A DNA stretch of 64,000 nt from Isoetes taiwanensis (taxonomy: Eukaryota; Streptophyta; Lycopodiopsida; Isoetales; Isoetaceae), in NCBI GenBank assembly GCA_021234155.1, contig JAJEKV010000063.1, positions 2,787,601-2,851,600 of the forward strand, given 5' to 3'. The translations under genes and the position numbers were made by a program. Under the pieces are notes generated by a model that saw only the letters and a list, made by a program, of their open reading frames with translations, was not told the origin of the DNA and did no database searches. Shown here piece after piece: positions 32,384 through 43,878 of the stretch (positions are counted from its first letter, which is position 1; the number at the start of each line of letters is the position of its first letter).

Positions 32384-34880
32384 AACTGGGTTCTTCTTGA
32401 TCGTCTAGAAGCAAAGCATATTACTACAGCAGAACAAGAACAAATTGCTGAGAGGCCTATTTTTGAAAGCAAGGAGCAGTCTGAAATTCAAGTTATTCGA
32501 TATCTTAGACGAGCAAAGGAGACTGTATGTATTTTGAAAGGCAAACATATTTAGTTTATTTTCTGTGCTGATGGGTCCTTGTTTCTTAACAGGCAGATAC
32601 AGAAGTTTCATTGCTAAAACAGGAGAGGGTCCGGCTACTAAAACAGGTATTTTGTACCTCAGATGCTTTCATGAACTTTAATGATGCAAGCATTACCAAA
32701 CAGCTAGAGGCTGCCCTCCATGCATCCGATGAAGCCCTAAAACAGGAGAGGGTCCGGCTACTAAAACAGGTATTTTGTACCTCAGATGCTTTCATGAACT
32801 TAACAATATTTAATGATGCAAGCATTACCAAACAGCTAGAGGCTGCCCTCCATGCATCCGATGAAGCTCAGGCGAGACTGCGCCGTGAGCATGGAAGTGT
32901 GCAGGCTAGCCTTTACAAAGATGAGGAGTTTAAAAGTCTTCAAGCACAGGTATTTTATCGCATGATTTTCTGTGTTTATTTCTTTCTAATGCCTTTGCTG
33001 GCTAAAATCAGGTAATGGAGGTGAATATGTTGCGGGAAATGATTAACCAGCTTCGTGAAGAAAATAAGAAACTTTTTGAAGATAGTAATGTGAGTGTCCT
33101 TAGCGATGGAGGCATCAGCATGAAAATTCTATGTCTCTAACTACTCCTTGAATTTCATGCAAGGTGCCACCATATTCTCATGCGGTTAGTTTGATTTCAT
33201 AATGATTTTATGCAGAAATCTCAGGAAAGTGTGCGGAAAACGGAGAACGAGTTGGAGCCTCTACAAAGAGCTTTACGTGAAAAGGAAGTGGACATGGAGG
33301 CATTGAGAAGTGAAATGGAGGCACAAAAGGCAGAAGTGCAAAGATGGCAACTTCGAGTTTCAACGGTGCTGGTCATAATTCAAGATTGTGGTACCTAATT
33401 TATTGCTTGAAGTTCTGAGAAATTACTTTGCATCTACAGCTTCTAGAAAAATATAAGGCTATTGATGTTGAAGACTACCAAAAGGTTAAGTCCCAGGTTG
33501 AAGACTTACAGGTAAACTATATGGTTGGTGGCTGTCACATTAGAAGCTACTTTGTTCACAGACTAAATTTTATCTTTGCACCTTATAGAATGCATTGAAA
33601 TCTAGTCAAGATGCCCTTGTTTTGGCAAGGAAGGAAGTGGAGGAATTCAACACAAAGCTCCCAAGGTTGGAGGAAGAGTTATCTGCTAAGGATGCCAGAG
33701 TAGCTGATTATGAGAGAAAACTGCAAGAATCTGTCCAGTCAGAGGTGATTACTGAGTCTTATGTATTGTTGTTGTATTTAAGCTCTATCTTACATGATAA
33801 ATGTAAATATCAATTTTGTCAGGCAACCAATAAAGGAGAATTTGAAAAGCTCAGGAAACATTGCGCCTATTTGAAGGTGACTGTATATATTCCTGTTTTG
33901 AAGTTGGACTCTAGAACCTGAAGCTTTTATATTAACTTCCTTGTACTTGCAGAGAACAAAGGAAATGCTTGGTCGAGAAAATGAAGAGCTGAAGTCTAAA
34001 GTTGAAGAACTGAACTCAAGTTAGTACTTCCATCAAGCGTATTGACAGTTAAATTGTTGTCAGCTTACAGAGTTGCAATATGAATATGCCAAGCATATAA
34101 CATGCCAAATGAAGAATTGGTGGTTAACCTTCCCACCACTGCTCAACATTTGCTGTTGATATTCTGTGTATTCAGCGCAGATGAAAATCATTAATGCTGT
34201 CAAATGGACATCATTAAAAGAAGAAAATTTAGCATAGTTTTTCAATAGTAGTTATCATTCATTTGAAACAATTGGAGGGACGATAATCGATGCTTTATGC
34301 AGGCAAGAAGGCTGCACCAGAAATATCTCGCCAGGAACTTCTGGCACAGTCGCAGCTCGTATCTCGACTTGAGCAGACCCAGAAGGAGACTGATCTGCTT
34401 TTGAAAGAAAAGGATGCCAGAATGCAGGTAACAGAGATGTCCTAGTATAATTTCTGGGCAATGTATATGGAAAATAATACCTATTTTGTGCAGATCTTAG
34501 AGAAAACACTTGAGAGTTTGAGGGATGAATTACGGAAGGAGAAAGCTAAAAGACAGAAGGATCAGAAGACATTTTATGATCTGGCACAGAAAGCTGAGCA
34601 GGTAATATCAAGACATGATAATGCAACAAAATATCACTTGTTTTTTCTGAATTGAACACTATATGGAATGTTGGACCTTATAACCTTCTTTTCTGCATCA
34701 TTGGTTCTCATAATGGTAGATATGATCAAAATCGCAGATTCTTGGTATATCAAAAAGCATAAGCTAGAACGATCAGGCCAAAAAAATCTTTGAATTTGAT
34801 CTGGCTTCCCTTTATATATCTCTACTTTCTCTTGATGCAGAAATATATTAAACCAATGCAACAGCTGCTAAAGCAGGCTG
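32384..34880 (+). CDS. NUA: Nuclear-pore anchor NUA/TPR, central coiled-coil exons
   Basis: NUA (plant TPR/Mlp1) is the filament of the nuclear-pore basket, needed for mRNA export and SUMO homeostasis. Exons: 32384-32524, 32593-32646, 32704-32769, 32836-32949, 33012-33089, 33216-33365, 33440-33511, 33589-33744, 33823-33876, 33953-34019, 34303-34427, 34494-34601, 34841-34880. Phases match throughout and no stops occur. The product follows Arabidopsis NUA around residues 1150-1500: VIRYLRRAKETADTEVSLLK, FKSLQAQVMEVNMLRE, NQLREENKKLFED, KYKAIDVEDYQKVKSQVEDL, LRDELRKEKAKRQKD. The earlier and later exons of this roughly 2000-residue protein were not found, so this is either a gene with very long introns or an internal fragment. 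The in-frame state favours recent or ongoing function. Confidence 0.85.
32614..32868 (+). repeat. In-frame tandem duplication inside NUA
   Basis: Unit 1 (32614-32736, 123 bp) and unit 2 (32737-32868, 132 bp) are identical except for a 9-bp insertion in the intron of unit 2. The unit spans the end of one exon, a complete tiny intron and the start of the next exon, creating an extra exon (32704-32769) of 22 residues, LEAALHASDEALKQERVRLL plus KQ. The two introns are 57 and 66 bp, both multiples of three and stop-free. Confidence 0.9.
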
Positions 34881-35276
34881 GTAATATTGATGTTCAATTT
34901 CGTTTCGCTGTGGAAGGATAATATTTTTTATGTTAAAATGATGATCTAATATACATGATTAAACGATGTACTGCTATTGCGACCCAGGGATGTACCAGAT
35001 CATGGCTTTCCAATGGCAAAGAGCATGCTTGGAATTTAGGATCATATAGATTTTTTTACTGTTGTGGATATCAAAGCCTCTCACTTTCCTTACCATGTTG
35101 AAATATGCAGTGCACTCAAAAGTCTTACGACGGTTACATCCGTAGGATATGGGCATATTTTTTTGTGAAATCACAGATTATGAAATCTAGTCATACTCAA
35201 TTGGAGCCTGATTATCAACAATATAGAAAGAGAGTGGAAGGAAAAGCTTTCTTAGCAAAATAAGATGCATGCATAC
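34881..35276. other. No supported gene
   Basis: Begins with the donor of the last recognised NUA exon (GCTG/GTAATA). No following exon of compatible phase was found. Confidence 0.45.
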
Positions 35277-35656
35277 CTTCTGATGAAAAATTCCTTTACC
35301 ATATCAGGGACCATACTATGGCACCCATCATCCTCCTGCCAATTCACAAGGTTAGAAAAAGCAACCCCATCATTGATTTGTTTATATACATGACCCTGAC
35401 CCTGACTAAAAAAATATTGATTTTTGTGAGGCCCTATTATACGGTTCATCTGTGCTATGGATAGGGGATGAACGATCTACATATTTGCCTTATTCTGGAG
35501 GCTGGACAAAAAACCTGAATCTCCTATGCAAGGAGGTGGACTGTTGATTGCAATTACCAGAAAACATTTGAAGCCCTCCTTAGCAACAAATCGGATGCTC
35601 TGCTCCCTTAGAATGTTTTGGCTCAAACCTTTTGACCTTAGTTCCCGAATTGAATC
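35277..35656 (-). CDS. Two exons of an unrecognised gene
   Basis: Exon 35656-35558 (99 bp, acceptor TTGCAG, donor CTG/GTAATT) encodes DSIRELRSKGLSQNILREQS followed by IRFVAKEGFKCFL. Exon 35335-35277 (59 bp, acceptor TTGGCAG, donor AAG/GTATGC) encodes EDDGCHSMVPDMVKEFFIRR. Phases agree (0 then 0, ending in phase 2), both frames are open and codon use looks protein-like. The family is not recognised and no exons were found on either side, so it may be a fragment between NUA and TGS1. Confidence 0.4.
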
Positions 35657-36167
35657 CTGCAATTTAGATAACGTAATAAAAAAATTGACGAATCTGCTAG
35701 GAAGATATAGAGCAGTGGGAAATGTACCTCCAGTGGAAATTATGGGAACCTAATGAACAAAATCTGTCCAAAGAAATCATTTATTAACAATAACAGAGAT
35801 AGTAACTGAGTAAACAGAGATTACCTTCGGAGAAACTAAATCTTGACAAGAATTGGTTCATGTAAACGAATACAAAGAGATGGATATATTACATTACCAT
35901 TTTTTCCAACAGAACAAACGATTTGTGAAAGAATGCAGGCCTCCATCATCCGGCAAGACTCCAGATCATCCAAGTAGCAGTCGAAATGCACGCCTATGTG
36001 GTCTGAGACGAACGCCTATGTGGTCTGGTCGCTGGAGCCTTCAATCTCAATCTACGAAATTTTCAGCGGCATTTTCCACGTCCGCGTTTGGGCTTTTTCC
36101 ACGTCTGCCAATGCTATTTTCCGGCACCTTTTCGGGAAAATACCTTTTCCGGAACCATATATATTTT

Positions 36168-36175
36168 ATCTCGTA
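36168..36175 (+). promoter_or_regulatory. Candidate TATA box of TGS1
   Basis: TATATATT lies about 200 bases before the ATG. The leader between contains repeated TTTCATTTCGCGTTAGA and AAGTATTCGCATTTCAT words and a TTTCAG that could be an acceptor of a leader intron. Confidence 0.4.
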
Positions 36176-36366
36176 CATTTTTTTTTTTATTAGCATTTAG
36201 GCGTCATTTCAGCGTCTCATTTCATTTCGCGTTAGATTTCATTTCGCGTTAGAGTTTCATTTGCGAATTAGCATTTGGTGAGTCTCCAAGTATTCGCATT
36301 TCATATCACAAGTATTCGCATTTCATCATCACAGGGTTTTGGTTTCAGAATCACTAAGCCTTAGTG

Positions 36367-37107
36367 ATGGCATTAGTACTCATGCCTAGTACGCAGCCCC
36401 ATAACCTATTTGTCAAAGAAAATATAGTTTTGCAGCATTTAACAAAACTAGGAGAAGATAAACCCAAGGACCCAAAGCTCTTGAAATATTGGCATAAACG
36501 GTATGAGCTCTTCAGCAAGTTTGACAAGGGCATAAGAATCGATGATGTAGGATGGTATTCTGTAACTCCAGAAGCTATAGCCATGCACCATGCACTTCGT
36601 TGCAAAACAAAAACAATAGTGGATGCATTCGCCGGAGTTGGAGGAAATGCTATACAATTTGCTAAGACATGTGATGAGGTAATCGCTATAGAGAAAGATC
36701 CTCACCGAATCGCCATAGCTAGGCATAATGCACATGTCTATGGTGTTTCGCATAAGATCAGGTTCATTGAAGGGGATTTTTTTAAGCTTGCCACTTATCT
36801 TAAGGCTGATGTTATTTTTCTAGCTCCGCCTTGGGGTGGCCCTTCTTATATTCACGATTCTCCCCATGGGTTTGACCTTCACTCCCTTCCCTTTCATCCC
36901 AACCACCTCTTCCACGTCGCTCTCTCCATCGCCCCTAACGTTGCTCTTTTTGTCCCACGTAATACTAAATCCCACCAACTCGTCCAGCTTGGTAACCTCT
37001 CTGATCGTCGAATTGGAGTTCAAGTTGAAAAGAACTTTATTGGAGAGAAACATGTCGCTACTACAGCTTATTATGGAAACTTTACTGGTAATCCTCATGC
37101 TAAATAA
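36367..37107 (+). CDS. TGS1: Trimethylguanosine synthase, intronless
   Basis: Converts m7G caps of snRNAs and snoRNAs to the trimethylated form. 246 codons from the ATG; the preceding GTG is ignored. Residues 40-70 hold LKYWHKRYELFSKFDKGIRI and GWYSVTPE, the cap-binding N-terminal lobe. SAM motif I is VDAFAGVGGNAIQFA (85-99), motif II is VIAIEKDP (105-112), then GDFFKLA (136-142) and the catalytic FLAPPWGGPSY (151-161), where most homologues have SPPWGGP. The catalytic domain is complete and about the usual size; N-terminal extensions and the WW region of some plant homologues are absent. The Arabidopsis gene has introns, so an intronless copy may be a retrogene. Shortened tail duplications follow it. 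Confidence 0.9.
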   Translation: MALVLMPSTQPHNLFVKENIVLQHLTKLGEDKPKDPKLLKYWHKRYELFSKFDKGIRIDDVGWYSVTPEAIAMHHALRCKTKTIVDAFAGVGGNAIQFAKTCDEVIAIEKDPHRIAIARHNAHVYGVSHKIRFIEGDFFKLATYLKADVIFLAPPWGGPSYIHDSPHGFDLHSLPFHPNHLFHVALSIAPNVALFVPRNTKSHQLVQLGNLSDRRIGVQVEKNFIGEKHVATTAYYGNFTGNPHAK

Positions 37108-37220
37108 ACATAGGAGTTGTAAGAGCTTCAAAATGCATCAAGATTGTGTTTATGACCTAAGGGAGAGAAACATGTTGGTGCCACAACATATTATGATGAT
37201 TTTATTGATATTCATAATGT
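37042..37220 (+). repeat. 120-bp-period duplication of the TGS1 3' end
   Basis: The last 59 bases of the coding region (37042-37100, GGAGAGAAACATGT...) recur at 37162-37220 with about a third of positions changed. The second copy lies in the 3' untranslated region and is not an open continuation of the gene. Confidence 0.75.
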
Positions 37221-37230
37221 TTCATTACCT

Positions 37231-37328
37231 AAGAACTTGACATGCAAGTTGATTGTACATATGGAGAAGCTAATAGATTTATTATATGATGATCTCATAG
37301 AAAAACTTGACATACAAGTTGATTGTAC
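37231..37328 (+). repeat. 70-bp-period duplication after TGS1
   Basis: AACTTGACATGCAAGTTGAT plus TGTAC occurs near 37231-37258 and again, with one change, at 37301-37328. Each copy contains the imperfect palindrome AACTTGACATGCAAGTT. Confidence 0.8.
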
Positions 37329-40300
37329 TTGTGATAACGTTTGTAAATATAAGGAAGTTTTTTAAATGTTTTGCTCCTATTTTTATATATTCGTCAACTA
37401 TAAAATGTTTATATAGAGATTATATTTACAAAAGAATGCTCTTCACTTGCTCTTATTTTTGGATATTTGGAAATGTCAATAAGAATTTTTCATGACACCC
37501 TAGTAAATCAATGTCTACATTCATGTTAAAGAGTTCGTGGATTGGCCCCCAATAAATGTAATGTGTAGACCATATTGTCTTGGATGGAATTAATGCCAGG
37601 GCTTATGGCCTAATATAATTTTGAGTTATACTAATAACGAGAGGGGCATAAGTACGGTTCCACTGGCAGTATTGTATACACTAATTCTTAGGAAGAAGTT
37701 GCATGTTTTAATTTCACATTGGAAGTAGCCGTATTAGTGACAAATGTTATTGTCCTGGTATCTAAATGTATGCATAAATTAAATGATTGCCCTAAGCATT
37801 TTGAGAATAGACAATGGATTGTACGTATATTGTGTTTTTGCATTTATTGTAGATGGTTTCCACATTAGTAACTTTGTGGGCTTTGTGTTAACTCATGGAA
37901 CTACAAAGTTGCTAACATTGGATTGGTAGTTGCAAATCAAAAACAAACTCAGGCTAGGCAAATGCTTATTGATATCAATGGAATTGACATTAACAATTTA
38001 CTCTTACATGCCCCTACTTTTTGGGAGAAAGAGAGTCACATATCTATATCTCTATATCTCAATGCCACTATGCAAGTAGTCAGTTGGGAGAAATACTATC
38101 CTCTCCTTGTTTACCATCAAGAGCTGTTGGATGGGAAACATATCATGGTATGTCTCAATTTGGATCATAGGCAATGATCCTCGTTTGTGGGATATGTTCC
38201 AACAAGTTTGAGTATACTGTATAGTGAGGTTTGTAAAATACTAAAAGTTTGAATGGAATGTACTAAATGGTGTTGACTTCATGCATGTATTATACAAATT
38301 TGAGGGGGTAGAAAAGGGGCTCTCGCTGCCATACATCACCTCTCGTGTGAATATGCACCCAAAATAAGGGGGTAATTCAATTGAAAATCCTATTATTTAA
38401 ATTTAGATTTTCCGGTATGGAGAAAAACTTTTTAATTTTTTTTCCAAATTGGTTTTCCTAAGGTTTTAGGGGTTTTGGCTACCCGAAAAGATTTCAGATA
38501 TTCTAAAAATCGGGAAAAAATTTGGTATAATCTTAAGATTGCGTTTTCCAGTTGATAGAACTTCTAAATCGGCTGGTGTTTTAGGGCTGATGGGTTATCG
38601 TCCAGTTACTTGGATTTACCCGGATGATTTATCCTCAGCATGCCTGCCATGATTGCTGATGAGGATGCACTTATGGATCGAGATTTTCAACCTATTCCGA
38701 CCATGTATTGGCATCGACATGCACTGCATAGAAACTCATGGAAAGCATCGGTGGTATTTAAATGCAAGCTTTGTGCCTTTCTGCAGCATTTTCTACTGCA
38801 AGTTTTTAATGCAACTAGATTGTTCTCTTTTTGACGAAATCTAATGTTGGATGTGTGTTGGGTTGCATTTGAGAGGACGAAGCTGGAGCATAACCATGAA
38901 GTAGATGTGTAATGAATGTCAAAATTTCTGAGTCTGCCATGGCTTGAAATGCTCTAAAACCCCTTTGGTTGTGTGCAGAAACCTATGTAGTAATAGGCGG
39001 ATGGTTTGGAGCAGATAATAGATGTAAGCATTTACTAGATGTATCTAGAGACCCTCCTTAGCAACTGTAGAGGACTCAAAGGTCTTCTCACATTCAATTT
39101 TGGTAATAAATATGCATTCTACAGTTAATCTTTTAAGTTGACCTTTATTTTTATTTTTTTATTTTTATTTTGAAGGCAAGGATTTTTAGTATCCATATTA
39201 ACATAAGTACATCAGAGGAAAAATGAAACCATTGAAAATGGTATATCCATTGAAAAATGATATACCAAGAGTTGGCATGCAGAAGTATAAAATTTTGTCA
39301 TGTCCAAAAAAACTCCTATTCAGAAGAGAATATAACCTTAAAAAGTTTTAAAACTGCAAGTACACTTATACCAAAACTCAGTGTGGAACCTGGAAACCTT
39401 TTTGTGCTGCTATCAAATCCTGGATTGTCAGGTTAGCCACCCTGCATCTACCAAAGATGTTCAATAGTAGATCGAGCTCTTCGCAAGAGAAATTGGTGAA
39501 GTCTAACAGAAGGAGCACATGTGCCTCTCTTTTTTGCTGCCATGCATGGAACAGATTCAGAAAAAATGGCCTCAGCCCGTTATACCTCCAAACTTATTTT
39601 CTCTTCAGCAGCTTCTTGATGGCCAAGGCATGGATCATTTCTTGCTTCAGCTGGATGAAGATCCTCTCCATTTCAGTCTTAGACAACATTGACCTTTATT
39701 GTGCTCTAACATTTGCGTTTTTCTAAGGGCATTAGATGTAGCAATTTCGTCCTCCAAATGTCCTTGACCAAGTTGTTTGCATTATATGTAAGAGCTTGAG
39801 CATAAAAAAGTGACATTCTAATTGGCCAAGCCTGTGGCAACAATGAATGTTGCCCAGCTAGATATGTTTCTTTCCCAAAGTCTTTTGTATGCTACTATTG
39901 CTCTCTTTGCTTTTGCTGCATTTAGAAGCAGTTAAAAGAAGAGGAATGTGGTTACATGTTATTTGGTGCAATGGTTGGATGGAGCCAAGATGTGGCCAAC
40001 AAATTCTATACTCCAAGGACAGGATTCCTCTGCTCCAACTTATATTGCAGAGCTAACTTCCCTTTGATGCAGTAGGATTTGTCTTTGTTTTGATAATGAC
40101 AAATATTATTCGAGCTCTGTCAAACGCCTGGAGCTCTTGCTTATACATTTGAATGTTAGAAATGTTAATCTAGACTTAGTTTTAGGTGTTTGCTTATCTC
40201 TGCTCTTTGCATGTCTGTCATTCAGTTAGCTGCCTTAGTTTAGGTTTCTTTGCTTAGTTGCAGTTGGGTATTGGCAGCAGAGTTTTTTTCTTTGGTGCAG

Positions 40301-40486
40301 GGATAGAATAGGTTCTATGAATGCTTAAATAAATGCATGCTTAGGGATAAGGTCTACATGTGCTCTATTGCTCATTGACAATTCGTGAATATGTTGTGCA
40401 TGCTTTGTGATAGACACGCATATGGTTTGTTGCTTGCTTTGTGCTTCGCATGTCTTAGTATCACACTTATTAACTGTCTTTTGCAG
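37329..40486. other. No supported gene
   Basis: AT-rich non-coding DNA. Coding-like scraps occur at 38,570-38,860 (+; GLMGYRPVTWIYPDD and a His/Cys-rich stretch in another frame) and at 39,680-39,400 (-; REAHVLLLLDFTNFSCEELD). Neither has a start, splice support or a recognised family. Confidence 0.4.
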
Positions 40487-40596
40487 GATCTCACCCAAAG
40501 TAAGGAGAAGTACAGGCGAGCATGTGCAAAAGAAGCTATAAGTCAATGGATTTCTATTTTGCACAGTCCAAAAAGGGAAAATGTAGAATGCGAGAG
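40487..40596 (+). other. Orphan exon candidate
   Basis: Strong acceptor (TAACTGTCTTTTGCAG), a 110-bp open stretch encoding DLTQSKEKYRRACAKEAISQ followed by WISILHSPKRENVECER, and donor GAGAG/GTATTT. Its start phase does not fit the last NUA exon, so direct continuity of NUA is not supported without a missing exon. Family unknown. Confidence 0.35.
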
Positions 40597-42139
40597 GTAT
40601 TTCATTTCTGTCCTGAACAGACACTACAAAAGTTCAAGAATAGGCAGTACAAAAGTCTGTGCATATGTTTTTGTTATTGTTTTACGTAGCTAGCTATGAT
40701 CTACTGTGCTCTTATAATTGTGGTTCTTTAATAACTAAGGAAGACCTATATTTTGTGCCTTGCATATTACATGTATGCTTGAGTTCAACTGGTACTTCTA
40801 ATCTTTTTCAGTCACAACATTCAGTTAGCACTCAGACTTAACATCACCTACTAAAGGTGTTGCTTTAAGACGTGAAATTCGGGCTCTAATATTTAGAGAA
40901 ATAGCTGATGAAAGAACTAAAATAAGTTATATTTATATCAGGATATTGCTTGAATTAACCATGTTGCAACGACTCTTCCATCTTTGACTGAAAGACTTTA
41001 ATTTATCTTCATTATTTATGACTATCTAACCTGTGTAGATGCATGCAGCAGTCACTATTCTGTTTATCTATAGGGTGTCTTGGAGCCTATCTATCTTATT
41101 ACATATTCTCTCTACCTATTTTTGTTGGTCTTTGCTGTATACCAGGTACAACATGGCCTGAGCTACTTTTAGGAAACAATTATTATGATGTTTGTAACAA
41201 TTAAAATCTTTTTTATGTTAGAGACTTCTTCCTTGCCTTTGTATGGAATACTAGGTTGTAATTCGAATCTTAGGCGGAGCATTTAGGCAGCGGAGTGTTA
41301 TATGTAAAATATCATGTATGATGCTTTTGTAACATTATTATTTTTATATCAATTGCCGTCCTCTGTTGTTTTACCAGTTGTGTAGTGGATTGTGCTTGAT
41401 AACAAAGATGATTTATAGACTATTCAATGTACTTTTGAATCATTTATGGAAGCAGCGTAAACATGTGTGCAACTTGCACAAATCCTCAGTATCTCATGTG
41501 GGGAGATGTCCCTTTAGATATTTCTATTTGATGAGATGGATTGTTTCTGTTGTAGACAACTTTATAGAGCATAGGTACGATGGTCACGGTGCTTTCAATA
41601 TAAATCTGGACAGTTGCAGAGTTCTGACATAACCATTTGCACAACTTATGGTGCCTTCAATATAAATCTGGACAGTTGCAAAAATCTGACATAACCATTT
41701 GCACCAACTTACTGGATTGACGGATCTGGATTCTTTTAAGAAGAGACATGCATTTAACATTCATGTGTTTATGTGTCGGATCTTTAACGTTGGTTGTTGG
41801 ACTTCAAATGTGGACAGATAAAGGGCAAATTTCAAGGTTGTTTGAGCATTTTGGAGCTGCCATTTGTGGTCCTCAGAACACATTTTCAAATTGGAGTGCT
41901 CCATAACCACATGCACTCAGGCATTTTTTATTTTGGAGTGCTCCATGGCTAGCCACATGCGCTGTGAAATCGCCTGACAGAAATGCATAGATCTGAATTC
42001 CCTCAAAGGAATATATCCCTTGGTGTCAAACACCATGTTATCAGAGGACCATATGCAGATTGTAGTGAGGACTGTGTGCAGAATCTAGAAGCCCCATTTA
42101 TTGATCAGTTTCCATCTCTGTAATAAAATGTTTTAGTTG
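40597..42139. other. No supported gene; a 61-bp tandem repeat
   Basis: Mostly non-coding. At 41589-41710 a 61-bp unit (starting GGTGCTTTCAATATAAATCT) is duplicated with a few changes. A looser 57-bp duplication around GGAGTGCTCCAT lies at about 41,870-41,960. Confidence 0.55.
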
Positions 42140-42903
42140 CCTCCTACACTCATCATCAGAAGAATCGCGGTGGAGGATCTAACATGATGAATTATGTAAT
42201 CCTGGTTGGGCAAGATTTTCATCTTTTCACATATGTACAGGTGAGAACACACAACAGAGATGAGGAGGTGGATTCAGATCACCAATCCCACTTCTTCTTA
42301 GTAGATTGACAACCAATATAAGTCCAATGTTTGTGTGCCGCAATTTTGTTTGGATTATGATAAAGCAAAGGCTTATACCTAGTTGCTAACGGTAGAAATA
42401 TTAAAGAACAATAATCTGCCAACGAAATACACTCAAGCCCCTACAAAGCGGATGAACCACGTATAAGAGATCCCGAGTGATATCGGGAGGTGGATCTGCT
42501 CCTCCGAGATCACCCCACGACTGACGTGATTCCCGGCTAATGTGGATCAATTGCTGTGGGCGTGGATCTCTGCCGTTAGATGCAATGGATTGTCAGATCA
42601 CAGTCGTTAGATTCCATATTACCCACCGTCCTCGGAATCCGCCCCGCGAATCATGCGTCGATTTGAATTAAATTCTGGACATTCATTATGAGGCATAGCG
42701 AACCGATCTTACACCCGGTGGATGGATGGAGATACCAGAGGACGGAATACCACTCCATTGAAGTCGAAGAATTTCCCTTTGTACCAGAGTTCTTCCCCCT
42801 TTCAATCCAAAGATTCCCTATGCACAATGCAAAAAGCAATTGCCTTCGGATGTACAATATCTTTGCCTGATTAGTGCAATGGCCTTGCACAATGACCATC
42901 ATT
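42140..42903 (+). repeat. Array unit A (partial)
   Basis: A 764-bp unit starting CCTCCTACACTCATCATCAG and ending in TTCCCTATGCACAATGC plus a divergent tail. It matches the first half of units B and C. It lacks the second half that contains the microsatellite. Unit function unknown. Confidence 0.8.
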
Positions 42904-43599
42904 CTCCTCCTACACTCATCATCAGAAGAATCGGGGTGGAGTATCTAACGTGGTGGATTATATAATCATGGTTGAGCAAGATTTTCATCTTCTCACACAT
43001 GTACAGGTGAGAATACACAACAGAGATGAGGAGGAGGATTCAGATCACCAACCCGTCTTCTTCTTAGTACATTGACAACCAATATAAGTCCAATGTTTGT
43101 GAGCCGCAATTTTGTTTGAATTATGATAAACCAAAGGCTTATACCTAGTTGCTAACAGTAGAAATATTATAGAACAATAATCTACCAACAAAACACACTC
43201 AAGCCCCTACAAGTGGATGAACCAAGTGTAAGAGATCCTGAGTGATACCGGGAGGTGGATCCCCTCCTCCGAGATCACCCCACGGCTGACGATGGTTCTG
43301 GGCTAATGTGAATCAACTGTTGTGGACATGGATCTCTGTCGTTAGATGCAATGGATAATCAGATCGCAGTCGTTAGATTCCATATTGCCTACCATTCTTT
43401 AGGATCCCACCCGCAACCGTACATCAGATTTGAATTAAATTCGGACAAAGCATTAACGAGGCCATTAATGAGGCAATCCTACCAATCCTACAGCGACAGC
43501 GGTGGATGGAGATACTAGAAGACGGAATACCACTCCATTGAAGTCGAAGAATTTCCCTTTGCGCCAGAGTTCTTCCCCCTTTCAATCTAGAGATTCCCT

Positions 43600-43710
43600 A
43601 TGCATAGTGCAATTTATCGAGCGATTGTAGTGGCGTTCGCCGCTGCGGCTCTACTTGGTCGGGGAAGCATTTGGGCAAGGATTTATCGACGATTTAAGCA
43701 ATTACCGTAG
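43600..43710 (+). CDS. Small 36-codon ORF with one hydrophobic segment (unit B)
   Basis: MHSAIYRAIVVAFAAAALLG is followed by RGSIWARIYRRFKQLP. A short Ala/Val-rich membrane-like segment precedes an Arg-rich tail, as in small mitochondrial membrane proteins, but no family is recognised. Unit C has the same ORF with three amino-acid changes. The repeat is young, so conservation alone is weak evidence. Confidence 0.3.
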   Translation: MHSAIYRAIVVAFAAAALLGRGSIWARIYRRFKQLP

Positions 43711-43811
43711 TAAAATCACCACCTGTAACTCTATTTTAGTGTCGTTTAATATTTTTTAATGTTTTTTTAACTCTTTCTTACATATCAGTTGATGCAGATT
43801 ATCACCTAACA

Positions 43812-43813
43812 TG

Positions 43814-43878
<65 letters not shown>
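43812..43878 (+). repeat. TATC microsatellite, about 16 copies
   Basis: Pure CTAT/TATC repeat of about 67 bp inside unit B. Confidence 0.95.

Noticed and set aside
35727-35748. 22-bp microexon before the orphan exon at 35,656
   Set aside because: In the only phase that fits the next exon it contains a stop codon.
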